Assembly (NCBI GenBank): GCA_951813295.1
Contig: CATOTI010000002.1
Span: 3,048,522-3,112,521, forward strand
DNA length: 64,000 nucleotides
Origin: an uncultured Pseudomonadales bacterium
GTDB lineage: Bacteria; Pseudomonadota; Gammaproteobacteria; Pseudomonadales; Azotimanducaceae
Direction: 5' to 3'
In this document: positions 38,322 to 47,022 of the stretch, piece by piece
Layout: every line of letters begins with the position of its first letter
Position numbering within the stretch: position 1 is the first letter of the stretch
Notes under the pieces: model-generated
What the model saw: the letters and a program-made list of their open reading frames with translations, nothing else
Told to the model about the DNA's origin: nothing
The model's database searches: none
Made by a program: the position numbers and the translations under genes

Positions 38322-39315
38322 CCGATCGTTCGCGCGAAGTTTCGGCGTTGCGTTAGCGTCGGTAGTACTCCTGGGCGCTTGCTCGGATGGTCCCGTCGAT
38401 TCGCAAACGGCGCAGCTCGATATCTTTGCCGAAGCCCATCAGGTCGTCATAGAAGAGGGACCGGTGACGGCCAGCGTCTTTTTGGCGCCCCTCGATCCGG
38501 AGATCGGCGACCGGTTGCATCTCAAACTCGAGGTGACAGCGCGGGAAGGCGTCGATGTCGTCATGCCAGCGTTCGCCGACGCGCTCGGCCGATACGCCAT
38601 CGTCGACTTCCGCCCGGTCGAACGGCGCGACGTCGACGGCTCGTTTCATTCGCAGCGTTACACGCTAGAGGCGCCGTTCAGCGGCCGACATCGAATCCCA
38701 CGTCTGCGAATCACGTTCACCGATCGACGCGACGCCGAGCCGAAGGAGTACGAACTGTTGACCGACGAGGTGCCGTTCCAGGTGCGCTCGGTCCTGCCGT
38801 CGGATGCGTTCGCGACGGAGCTCGATCCGTTGCGCGGCGAACTCGAGATCGCGACCACGCTCTTGTGGCTCTGGATAGCACTCGGCGTCGGCATCGTCGG
38901 TTCGGGCGCGTTCTATTTCTACCGACAGTGGTCGATGCGACGGGCGATCGAGTTCGTCGAACTGGCGCACGAAAGGGCGCTCCGCCGACTCGCGGACCTC
39001 GAAAACGCGGGACTGCCCGATGCTACCGCGCTTGATCGCTGGTACGTCGAGCTCTCCGACATCGTGCGGCGCTACATCGAGGAGAGGTTTCAGCTCCGTG
39101 CGCCCGAACTGACGACGGAGGAATTCCTCGCCGCCGCGGAATCGTCGGTCGACCTCGGTACGCGGCAATCGCTGCTGAAGGCGTTCCTCGAGCGATGCGA
39201 CGCGGTGAAGTTCGCGCGCTACAGCCCGGATAGTGCCGAGTCGCAGGAAGCGATCATGAGTGCGCGGCGGTTTCTGGAAGAGACGGCCGCGGCCGAGACG
39301 GCGGTGGCGAGCTGA
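38314..39315 (+). CDS. DUF4381-like membrane protein with lipobox (Bat operon)
   Basis: The protein has 333 residues from GTG 38314, which overlaps the DUF58 gene by eight bases. An N-terminal hydrophobic segment ends in LGAC, suggesting a lipoprotein or signal anchor. A periplasmic beta-rich domain of about 150 residues follows, resembling part of a BatD domain. A transmembrane helix (about 190-210, LLWLWIALGVGIVGSGAF) leads to a cytoplasmic helical tail with RWYVELSDIVRRYIEERF-like sequence, typical of DUF4381. It probably links MoxR in the cytoplasm to vWA proteins at the membrane. Confidence 0.75.
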   Translation: MVDRSFARSFGVALASVVLLGACSDGPVDSQTAQLDIFAEAHQVVIEEGPVTASVFLAPLDPEIGDRLHLKLEVTAREGVDVVMPAFADALGRYAIVDFRPVERRDVDGSFHSQRYTLEAPFSGRHRIPRLRITFTDRRDAEPKEYELLTDEVPFQVRSVLPSDAFATELDPLRGELEIATTLLWLWIALGVGIVGSGAFYFYRQWSMRRAIEFVELAHERALRRLADLENAGLPDATALDRWYVELSDIVRRYIEERFQLRAPELTTEEFLAAAESSVDLGTRQSLLKAFLERCDAVKFARYSPDSAESQEAIMSARRFLEETAAAETAVAS

Positions 39316-40349
39316 TGGATTGGTTCGCGGTGGTCGAGTTTCGCGAACCGCTGGCGCTCTGGCTCGCCGTACTGGCGTTGCCGATCGCCTGGGCGTACCG
39401 CTCATCGCCGGGCGTCGTCGTGTTTTCGTCGTTGTCACTCATTCCGGGTACGTCGAGTTGGCGGGTCGCCACCCGATGGATCCCCGACGCGCTCCTGGCC
39501 TTCGGGCTCGTGGCATTCGTCATTGCGCTGGCCGGCCCACGGATCGGTGAGCGCTCGATCGAGATCAATCGCGACGGCATCGCCATCATGATGGTCGTCG
39601 ACGTTTCGGGTTCGATGCAGGCGTTGGATCTTTCGACGCAGGATCGTGAACAAACCCGGCTCGACGCGGTAAAGGAAGTTTTTGCCGAGTTCGTGTTGGG
39701 GAGCAGCAACCTGCCCGGTCGACCCAACGATGCGATCGGGCTCGTGCAGTTCGCCGGTTTCGCCGATACGTCCGCACCGCTGACGCTCGATCACGCGAAC
39801 CTCGCGAACATTGCGTCCGATCTCGAGATCAACACCGATCGGCGAGAAAGCGGCACGGCCATCGGTGACGCGATCGGGCTTGCGGTGGAGCGCCTCAGGG
39901 AGTCGCAGGCGGAGTCCAAAATCGTGCTGCTCCTGACCGACGGGGTAAACAATGCGGGCGTCGAGTCGCCGGAGGCCGCGGCGGAACTCGCGCGGAGCCA
40001 GTCGATCAAGGTCTATACGATCGGCGCAGGTACCAACGGCATGGCGCCCGTTCGCTTAGACGACCCTCGATCGGGGCGCTCCGTGCTCCGCCGTGTACCC
40101 GTCGAGATCGACGAAGAAACGTTGAAGACGATTGCTGAACGCACCGGCGGCCGCTACTTCCGGGCGACGGATCGCGACGAGTTGACCGATGTCTATGCCG
40201 AAATCGACCGACTCGAACGCGTGCGGTTGAACGAAGAACGCACGCGTCAGTTCGACGAGTACTTCGCCTTGCCGCTCCTCATTGCCCTTCTCTGCGCGAT
40301 TCTGGGATGGCTCCTGCGCGCAACGCTCTACCGGCGGTTACCCGAATGA
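39315..40349 (+). CDS. batA: BatA-like vWA membrane protein
   Basis: The protein has 344 residues. Two N-terminal helices (about 12-28 and 58-77) precede a von Willebrand A domain with the metal-binding DVSGS (96-100), a threonine in SGTAIGDAI and Asp in LLTDGVNNAG. One C-terminal helix lies near residue 322 (FALPLLIALLCAILGWLL). The start overlaps the previous stop by one base (TGATG). BatA and BatB are thought to form a membrane complex in the periplasmic stress or aerotolerance system. Confidence 0.9.
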   Translation: MDWFAVVEFREPLALWLAVLALPIAWAYRSSPGVVVFSSLSLIPGTSSWRVATRWIPDALLAFGLVAFVIALAGPRIGERSIEINRDGIAIMMVVDVSGSMQALDLSTQDREQTRLDAVKEVFAEFVLGSSNLPGRPNDAIGLVQFAGFADTSAPLTLDHANLANIASDLEINTDRRESGTAIGDAIGLAVERLRESQAESKIVLLLTDGVNNAGVESPEAAAELARSQSIKVYTIGAGTNGMAPVRLDDPRSGRSVLRRVPVEIDEETLKTIAERTGGRYFRATDRDELTDVYAEIDRLERVRLNEERTRQFDEYFALPLLIALLCAILGWLLRATLYRRLPE

Positions 40350-41377
40350 TCTTCGCCGAGCCGATCTACGTGCACGGGTTCTGGGTGGTGGCGCTCATCG
40401 TCGTTTCCCTCGTACTGCTGGAAACGCGCTTCGCGTCGCGACTTGGCCGTTTCATCTCGTCGTCCATGCAACCGCGGCTCGTGACGCGGCAGGGACGCGT
40501 GACACGGTTCGTTCGAATTCTCTTGATCGGGGCTTGTCTATCGCTGTCGGTCTTTGCGCTCATGCGTCCGCAAGCGCCTGCCGGTGTCGAAACGGTCAGC
40601 GGCAATCGGGTGCGCGCGGACATCATGATCGCGATCGACGTCTCCCGAAGCATGTTGGCCGAGGATGCGAGCCCGAACCGGCTCGCGCGTGCTAAGGCCG
40701 AAATCAGTGAGTTCGTCGACCGGTTGGTCGGTCATCGTGTGGGACTCGTTGCCTTCGCCGGCCGCGCGGCGGTGCTGAGCCCGCTGACATCGGACTACGG
40801 TTACTTCCGGCTCGTTTTGCGTGAGGTGGACACCGAATCGGTCGCCCGCGGCGGTACGCGTATCGGTGATGCGGTGCGCCGGGCCACGCGAGCTTTCGGT
40901 CCCGCGCGCAACGTCCCACGTATCCTGTTGCTCATCACCGACGGTGAAGACCACGACTCGTTTCCGAAAGATGCCCTCGACGAGACCATTGCGGCGGGGA
41001 TCCGGGTGATCGCGATCGGCTTCGGCAGCGAGTCCGGCAGCACGATCACCGTGACGGATCCAGAAACCGGCGTGCGGCGTCAGATCCGGGACGGCGCCGG
41101 CAACGTGGTGATATCGCGTCTCGACGGCGAACTCCTGCGTGAGCTCGCTCTCGCGACCGAAGGTATCTATATCCCCGCGGGGACGTCGATCATCGACCTC
41201 GACAGCATCGTCGCCGAACACATCGATCCGCTCATCCAGGACTCCATGATCAAGATGACGCGCAAGTCACCGATCGAATTCTTCCAGTGGTTCGTCCTCG
41301 GCGCGCTCGCCTGTTTTCTCGTCGCGGTCTGGCTCGGTCAAATCGGTTCCTATACCCGCGGGGTACGGCGGGTATGA
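40346..41377 (+). CDS. batB: BatB-like vWA membrane protein
   Basis: The protein has 343 residues. The layout is like BatA: two N-terminal helices, a vWA domain with metal site DVSRS (from Asp98), a threonine in GGTRIGDAV and Asp in LLITDGEDHD, and a C-terminal helix (FFQWFVLGALACFLVAVWLG). The start overlaps the batA stop (ATGA). An internal RSMLAEDASPNRLARAK segment is shared with other BatB proteins. Confidence 0.9.
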   Translation: MIFAEPIYVHGFWVVALIVVSLVLLETRFASRLGRFISSSMQPRLVTRQGRVTRFVRILLIGACLSLSVFALMRPQAPAGVETVSGNRVRADIMIAIDVSRSMLAEDASPNRLARAKAEISEFVDRLVGHRVGLVAFAGRAAVLSPLTSDYGYFRLVLREVDTESVARGGTRIGDAVRRATRAFGPARNVPRILLLITDGEDHDSFPKDALDETIAAGIRVIAIGFGSESGSTITVTDPETGVRRQIRDGAGNVVISRLDGELLRELALATEGIYIPAGTSIIDLDSIVAEHIDPLIQDSMIKMTRKSPIEFFQWFVLGALACFLVAVWLGQIGSYTRGVRRV

Positions 41378-43581
41378 AAGCGCGAAGCATCTTCCTCGTC
41401 ACATTCGTCGCGCTCGTCCATTTCGCTGCGGCGGAAGAAGGACGGCCAGATGAGGATGAAACCGGGGTGTTCGAGACCGTGGTCGTTGATCAACCGGAGG
41501 AGAATCCGGCCCTCGAAGACGATTCTGCCTGGTCGTCGCGTGAACTCTATAACCAAGGATTGGCCGAAGCGCGCCTGGGTCGATGGGATGCTGCCGAGGG
41601 CTCGTTTCTCAGAGCGCGCGACCGCGCCGGTCCCGATGCGGACGTGTTGTATCGCTCGGCATTCAACATTGCGCACGTTGTGGCGTCGCGAGCGACGTCG
41701 CTCGAGGAGGAAACGCCGGAGCGTGCACTCGAGGCGTTGCGCGTGAGTGCATCCTGGTTCGGCGAAGCTGTTCGTGCAGCACCCGAAGACCAGATCGCGA
41801 GCGCCAAGCAGAATCTCGAGCTTGTTCAGCGGCGCATTTCGCGCCTCGCCGACCAGATCAACGGTCAGTCCAGTCTCGATGAGCGGCTACGACGCTCGAT
41901 CGACGATCAACGCACGATTCGCGACTCGGTGCGCGGCCTGTTGACTGAACTGGCGCTCTCGGACGATGGCGATCCGGCCGGATACGCGGCGAGCTTCGGT
42001 GCGATCGCAACGGAAGAGCGTATTCTCCTGGCCGATGTTTCGGACGTGTTGCTGCTGGCAACGGAAGAGCGGGCGGAACTCGAAGCGTTGGGTGAAGAGC
42101 GAACCCAGGAACAAGCGGTGCGCGCACAACAGCTTCTACTTCTCGAACGTTATCTATCGCTTGCCGAACAATCGCTCAACGACACACGAAGGCGGCTGCG
42201 CCAACAGGACGCCGAGGTTGCCCATCGACTGGCGGACAATGGCCTCGACGAGCTCAAACGAGCATTGGAACAGCTTCTCGATCCGGTCGCGGTGTTGAAG
42301 CTCGTGCTCGCCGCCGAAGAACGGCTAATCGTCGAAACGGCGGTTGCCGCATCCGACGAGGCGCCGCCGTGGCTGACGGGGACTCTGCTTGCCTCGAATC
42401 AGGAGCGCTCGATCGTTCGAACCGTCGATATCAAGGAGCGCTTCAGCTACGCGCTGGAAAACCGGCCGTCCGATGAGAACACGCAGGCGATCGCGCCGGT
42501 CGAGCGCGCCGTTCCTTTGTTGGAGGCAGGCATCGAGGCGATGCGGGATGCGCGCGAGAACCTGCTGGCGAACGCCTGGGACGAGGCGGGTGTCAGTGAA
42601 GGTCACGCCATCGTCGCGTTACGCGATGCGCTCGAACAGTTCGCGGATATCAAAACGTTGATCGAGCTCACGTACGCGACGCATGTCGAGGTCGACGCGG
42701 CGCTCGCCGACGCCGACGCCGCGATACCCGGTGCGACGAAGAACCAAACGCGCCTGGATCGACTGCGGGCGCTGTTGGAGGCGGAATTGAGTTCGGCTTC
42801 GAGTTCGGAGGAGGGCGAGCAGACCGAAAGTGAAAGGGCACGCCTCGCGCTCGACCTTACGGAGGACACGCGCCAGAGCGTCGAGGCGATGGTTGACGCC
42901 CTTCAAGCGGGTGAAGATGCGCAGGATGACAGTGATCAAGCGGCGGCGACGCTCGCTGATCTACGACGCCTCTATTTCACGATCGTCGAACATCTGCAGG
43001 AGCTAGCGGCGGAGCAGTCAGAAACGTGGGACGACACGGCGGAAGTCCAAGCCGAAGCGATAGCGGATGGAACGTTGGACGAATCGAGCGATCTACCGCG
43101 CATCGCCGATCGCCAGACGAGACACCGGGATCGGGCGGATGCGTTGACCACCGCGCTCGCGGAGATGGCCGATCAGGGGGCGAGCGAGCAACAGGGGCCG
43201 CCGACGAACGAAGAGGGTGAGAACGCGTTCGCGCTCGCGTCTGAGGATATGCGACTCGCCTCCGGGTCGATGACGAGCGCAACCGATATCCTGGGCCGCG
43301 ATGCGGAAAAGCTTGCGCCCGCCGATCTGGAACCCGCGACCGAAAACCAGCGCGAGGCCATCGAGCACGTTCTTCAGGCGATCGCGCGGTTGCAACCGCC
43401 GCAAGGGGGTGAGGGTGATCCGAACGAAGGTGACTCGGGCGATGACGCTCAGGACGAAAATGATGCTCAGATGACTCGACGCCAGGCGCTTCAACGGTTG
43501 CAGGCGATTCGAGATCGTGAGGCCGAGCGTCGCCGCCAACGCGGCAGCGCCCGCCCCGAGGCGGTGGAGAAGGACTGGTGA
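41374..43581 (+). CDS. BatC-like periplasmic TPR and coiled-coil protein
   Basis: The protein has 735 residues, much longer than classical BatC. A signal peptide (IFLVTFVALVHFAAA) is followed by an acidic stretch, TPR-like units (around 55-140, starting YNQGLAEARLGRWDAAEG) and a long helical, coiled-coil region (about 140-600). The C-terminal tail is very charged, with alternating acidic and QRRRQ-like segments. It starts at ATGA overlapping batB. It is probably a periplasmic scaffold of the Bat complex. The long middle region matches no family I recognise. Confidence 0.75.
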   Translation: MKARSIFLVTFVALVHFAAAEEGRPDEDETGVFETVVVDQPEENPALEDDSAWSSRELYNQGLAEARLGRWDAAEGSFLRARDRAGPDADVLYRSAFNIAHVVASRATSLEEETPERALEALRVSASWFGEAVRAAPEDQIASAKQNLELVQRRISRLADQINGQSSLDERLRRSIDDQRTIRDSVRGLLTELALSDDGDPAGYAASFGAIATEERILLADVSDVLLLATEERAELEALGEERTQEQAVRAQQLLLLERYLSLAEQSLNDTRRRLRQQDAEVAHRLADNGLDELKRALEQLLDPVAVLKLVLAAEERLIVETAVAASDEAPPWLTGTLLASNQERSIVRTVDIKERFSYALENRPSDENTQAIAPVERAVPLLEAGIEAMRDARENLLANAWDEAGVSEGHAIVALRDALEQFADIKTLIELTYATHVEVDAALADADAAIPGATKNQTRLDRLRALLEAELSSASSSEEGEQTESERARLALDLTEDTRQSVEAMVDALQAGEDAQDDSDQAAATLADLRRLYFTIVEHLQELAAEQSETWDDTAEVQAEAIADGTLDESSDLPRIADRQTRHRDRADALTTALAEMADQGASEQQGPPTNEEGENAFALASEDMRLASGSMTSATDILGRDAEKLAPADLEPATENQREAIEHVLQAIARLQPPQGGEGDPNEGDSGDDAQDENDAQMTRRQALQRLQAIRDREAERRRQRGSARPEAVEKDW

Positions 43582-46085
43582 GCGGACGCCGTGCGCTTTT
43601 GCTGGTTTTCTTTGTTGCGCTGCATCTACCAGCCTTCGGTGCGACGCTCGAGCTCTCGATCGACACGGACAAAGTGCACGCGGGTTTGCCTTTCACGCTG
43701 ACGGCGACCGTGCAAGGTTTCGATGAGGAGCCGGTTCCGGACCCGCCCGAATTCGAGATTGCGGGTTCGACTGTCACCTACGTCGGCGTCTCGCCGAACG
43801 TTCGCACGCAACTCACGATCATCAACGGCCGACGTTCGGAAGCGCGAGAGGTGTCGTTTTCGTATCGGTGGCGCGTGACCGCCCCCGACGCGAAGGAATA
43901 CATCGTTCCAGCGCTCAGCATCAGCCAGAACGGCGTGGTCGCGAGCAGCCGAGCGGCGTCCTTCGTCGCGAGCGAAATCGAGACGACCGACGATATGGTC
44001 GTTCGTCTGAATCTGCCGTCCCGGACAGTTTGGGCGGGCGAGTCGTTCGACGTGACGATCGAGTGGTTGTTGCTTCGCGAAGTGCAGAACTTCGAGTTCT
44101 CGATTCCGCTCTTCGATGTGGAAGGCGTGCGCGTGTTGCCGCGCGAGGCGCCGGGATCGCGACGCTACGTGCCGTTCGATGTAGGCACCGAGCAGACCGA
44201 GCTGCCGCTCATGAGTGACAACCATCGGGAGAACACGAAGGATTACACCCGCGTCCAGTTTCCCGCTCGGGTCGTCCTTTCGACCCCCGGAACGTTCGAA
44301 CTCGATCCTGTTCGCGTGGCCGCGGAACTGGTCTTCCCGGGGCGTGACCGGTTCGGCTTCTCCAACCGCAGGACGCAGCTTTACACCGCCCAGGCTCAGC
44401 CACACCGGTTGGTGGTCGCGCCTCTGCCGACCGCGTCCCGCCCGGCATCGTTCGTGAACGCGATCGGCTCGGGTTTCGCTTTCGACGTGGCGGCAAGCAA
44501 AACCGTCGTTGCGGCGGGTGAACCGATCGAGCTGACGCTCACGTTGCGGGGAACGGGGCTCCTGGAAGGTCTGTCGTTACCGCGTCTCGACGGATCGGGT
44601 GGACTCGATCCGAATCAGTTCGGTCTTCTCGACCTGCCCAACGTCGGCATCGATCGCGACGGCGCGCGCGAGTTCCAGGCTGTCGTTCGGGTGATCTCGC
44701 CTGATGTCAGCGAAATTCCGCCGTTGCCGTTTTCGTTTTTCGATCCGGAAGCGGCCGAGTATCGAACCGTCTATAGCGCCCCCATCGCCCTCTCGGTGCG
44801 TCAGGGATCGGTAGTGGATGCCGCCGATGTGGCCACGGCGGCACCGCGTGCCGAACTCAGCCCTGCCGTGTCGTCAGGCCCGCCGCGCGGCAACTTCAGC
44901 TTGAATGGAGCCGACATGGCGCTCGGTCCGGCGTCGGGATCGGGTGGCGTCGTTGAGCTTTCTCGATATGCGCTCGCACCGTTTTACGTCCTGCCGTTGC
45001 TCGTTCTCGCGTTTCTCGCCTACCGTCGTCGGACCGAGGTAGAACGTGGCCACAAAGCCGTCGTTCGGCAGGCTGAGCGGGTGCTCGACGAAGCGCTTGG
45101 CGCGACGGGGGCCGCGCGTCGATCGGCACCCGCGATCGTCAATGCGGTTCGTGAACTCGCGCGTGTGATGGGACGACGCGACGAACGGATGAGCGAACTC
45201 GAAGAGATCGAACAGGCTGCGTTCAATCCGACGCTCGCGGACAGACCGGTTGATGATGAATTGAAAGCCCGGCTTCGGGACCGCGTCAGATCCTGGTCGG
45301 CCCTGGTCGTCGTCATCCTGATCACAGCGCCGCTCGTGGATCGGAACGTCGCCTACGCGGCGTCGAATGATCCGGCCGGGGCAGCGTCGGAATCGATGGC
45401 GCGATCGGTCTACACCGAAGCCCTCGAGACGGCTGATCGCACGGACCGGTTACGGCGTTTTGCTCGGGCCGAGTCGGCGTATCGCGAACTCGTTGCGGAG
45501 CGCCCGACGGAAGACGACCTCCTCGCCGACTGGGGCAATGCCGCGCTCGGCGCGGAAAGCCTCGGTGTCGCAATCCTGGGGTTCCGTCGCGCGCTCGATG
45601 AGAACCCGGCCAACGCACGTGCGCGCACGAATCTCGCCTGGGTTCGTGATCGGTTGCCCGTGTGGTTGCCGCGGCCACAGGCCGCGACGATGGATGCCCT
45701 GCTTTTCTGGCGCTTGTGGCTCGCCGACGGGCTGCAACTCCTCTTGGGCGCGATCGCGTTCGCGGCAGCGGTGCTGTCGCTCGTTCCGCGCGTCCTGGGT
45801 CGACGAGGTTCGACCGTCGGGACCGGTGTCCTGATTGTGCTTTGGCTGATGTTCGTCGTCCCGGTCCTGATGGACACTGCTGATGATGGCGTGGTGCTGA
45901 CCGATGGTGTGACGCTCAGGGCGGCGGATAGCGTTGGCGCGCCGCCATTGTTTGCCAACCCGTTACCGGCAGGTACAGAGGTCGCTATTCTCGAAGAGCG
46001 CGGTGCTTGGGCTCGTGTGTCGTTGAGCGACGGCTCCGTCGGCTGGTTGACCGACGGTGCCATCGAAAGAGTTCGCCTCGACTAA
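43578..46085 (+). CDS. batD: BatD-like membrane protein fused to TPR and SH3b domains
   Basis: The protein has 835 residues and a GTG start overlapping the previous stop (GTGA). A signal peptide leads to the BatD region of repeated beta-sandwich domains (about 20-430; segments such as GLPFTLTATVQGFDEEPVPDPPEF). A transmembrane helix near 465 (YVLPLLVLAFLAY) and a helical cytoplasmic part follow. A second half has another helix (VVVILITAPLV), a TPR pair (about 615-690), two more helices and a C-terminal SH3b-like domain (about 775-835, ending GSVGWLTDG). Usual BatD proteins lack the TPR and SH3b part, so this looks like a fusion of two Bat components. Confidence 0.85.
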   Translation: MSGRRALLLVFFVALHLPAFGATLELSIDTDKVHAGLPFTLTATVQGFDEEPVPDPPEFEIAGSTVTYVGVSPNVRTQLTIINGRRSEAREVSFSYRWRVTAPDAKEYIVPALSISQNGVVASSRAASFVASEIETTDDMVVRLNLPSRTVWAGESFDVTIEWLLLREVQNFEFSIPLFDVEGVRVLPREAPGSRRYVPFDVGTEQTELPLMSDNHRENTKDYTRVQFPARVVLSTPGTFELDPVRVAAELVFPGRDRFGFSNRRTQLYTAQAQPHRLVVAPLPTASRPASFVNAIGSGFAFDVAASKTVVAAGEPIELTLTLRGTGLLEGLSLPRLDGSGGLDPNQFGLLDLPNVGIDRDGAREFQAVVRVISPDVSEIPPLPFSFFDPEAAEYRTVYSAPIALSVRQGSVVDAADVATAAPRAELSPAVSSGPPRGNFSLNGADMALGPASGSGGVVELSRYALAPFYVLPLLVLAFLAYRRRTEVERGHKAVVRQAERVLDEALGATGAARRSAPAIVNAVRELARVMGRRDERMSELEEIEQAAFNPTLADRPVDDELKARLRDRVRSWSALVVVILITAPLVDRNVAYAASNDPAGAASESMARSVYTEALETADRTDRLRRFARAESAYRELVAERPTEDDLLADWGNAALGAESLGVAILGFRRALDENPANARARTNLAWVRDRLPVWLPRPQAATMDALLFWRLWLADGLQLLLGAIAFAAAVLSLVPRVLGRRGSTVGTGVLIVLWLMFVVPVLMDTADDGVVLTDGVTLRAADSVGAPPLFANPLPAGTEVAILEERGAWARVSLSDGSVGWLTDGAIERVRLD

Positions 46086-46951
46086 CTCTTTCGTACTCGC
46101 CCTGAGTTACGGAGTGACTGACGATCGGCGCGTCTCGCCTCGCCGGCGGCGCGCAGCGCTTCGCGATCCTCGGGGCGAATCTCCATGTACTTCTTGCGCC
46201 AGACTTGCGTGTCCCATTCGTATGGCGAACGGCTCACCGTATTGGGGGCTGCCGCGGTTTCGAAGAGGTGCAGCGCGCGCCCGACGATGTCCTCCTGCAT
46301 GCGCTTGTCGAAGGGCTTGCCGCATGGATTACCGAGCGGGAAGTCGGTGAACTGAAATCGGGCGACCGCACAATCTTCGATAATGTCGTGGGCGGAGCCG
46401 AGGACGACCGTGGGGATACCGTTGGCTTCGAGATGTCGTGCGACCAGACCGACGGTCTGGTGACAGACGGGTCATATGGGCACGAGTAGCGCGACATCGA
46501 CGTTGTCTTCACGGCAACGCTCGAGGATCAGTGGCGCGTCCGATTCCATGGTGCGCCGTTGGCTGTATTCCGTCGGCGCGCAGTGGAATCGATCGGCCAG
46601 CGCCTCGAGCCGTCCCTCGCCGACGAGGGCCGTCAGGATCTCGACTGGAAAGAACGACTCGCGGTCGTCCATGTGGGTGGCTTTTTTGTCCCAGGAGAGA
46701 TCGTTGGCAAAAAGCGTGTCCGGCGCGTCGTCGATCGGATGACTCGCGACATAGCGCGGATCGTCGTGCGTTCGTTCGTAGACAGCAGCAGTGGTGATGA
46801 GCGCGAGCGTCGACTCGGCGAGCGGTTTCGTGAGCGCGGTGAAGGGCGTGTCGTCGTGCTGCGCCCAGGTATAGGGACTGAAGCCTTGTGCCGCGTAGTA
46901 CTCGCGCGTGCGCTCGATGTAGCGAACTGGTGCGTGGTTCTCGACGCTCAT
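46082..46951 (-). CDS. Selenoprotein of the glycine/betaine/sarcosine/D-proline reductase B (GrdB/PrdB-like) family
   Basis: A single frame runs from ATG 46951 (GGGGAGGG site just upstream) to the TAG at 46082, broken only by a TGA at 46474-46472. It is read as selenocysteine 160. The protein is 289 residues and the UGA lies in ALLVPI-U-PVCHQTVG, giving a UxxC redox motif. Coding clearly continues for 129 codons afterwards (LGNPCGKPFD and more). The N-terminal half holds WDKKATHMDDRESFFPVEIL. A SECIS-like hairpin follows the UGA. The relatives are bacterial selenoproteins of uncertain function; the anaerobic reductase role is unlikely to apply directly. No selA/B/C/D genes are in view. Confidence 0.85.
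46443..46461 (-). promoter_or_regulatory. SECIS-like hairpin downstream of the UGA codon
   Basis: In the mRNA an eight-base-pair stem forms between ACCAGACC and GGUCUGGU, closed by the loop GUC. It begins ten bases after the UGA, so the apical loop is 18 bases away. That fits the bacterial SECIS model (loop 16-37 bases from UGA with a G at its start). The stem is perfect, whereas the surroundings are not self-complementary. SelB binding itself is inferred. Confidence 0.7.
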
Positions 46952-47022
46952 AGCCCTCCCCGATCTATCAAACGCAGGCAAAGCATCTTACCTTCACGTC
47001 CGAACAATGCGTGGAGTCATCG

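Noticed and set aside
46082..46300. A separate small minus-strand gene
   Set aside because: It is in phase with the upstream half and is the C-terminus of the selenoprotein read through UGA.
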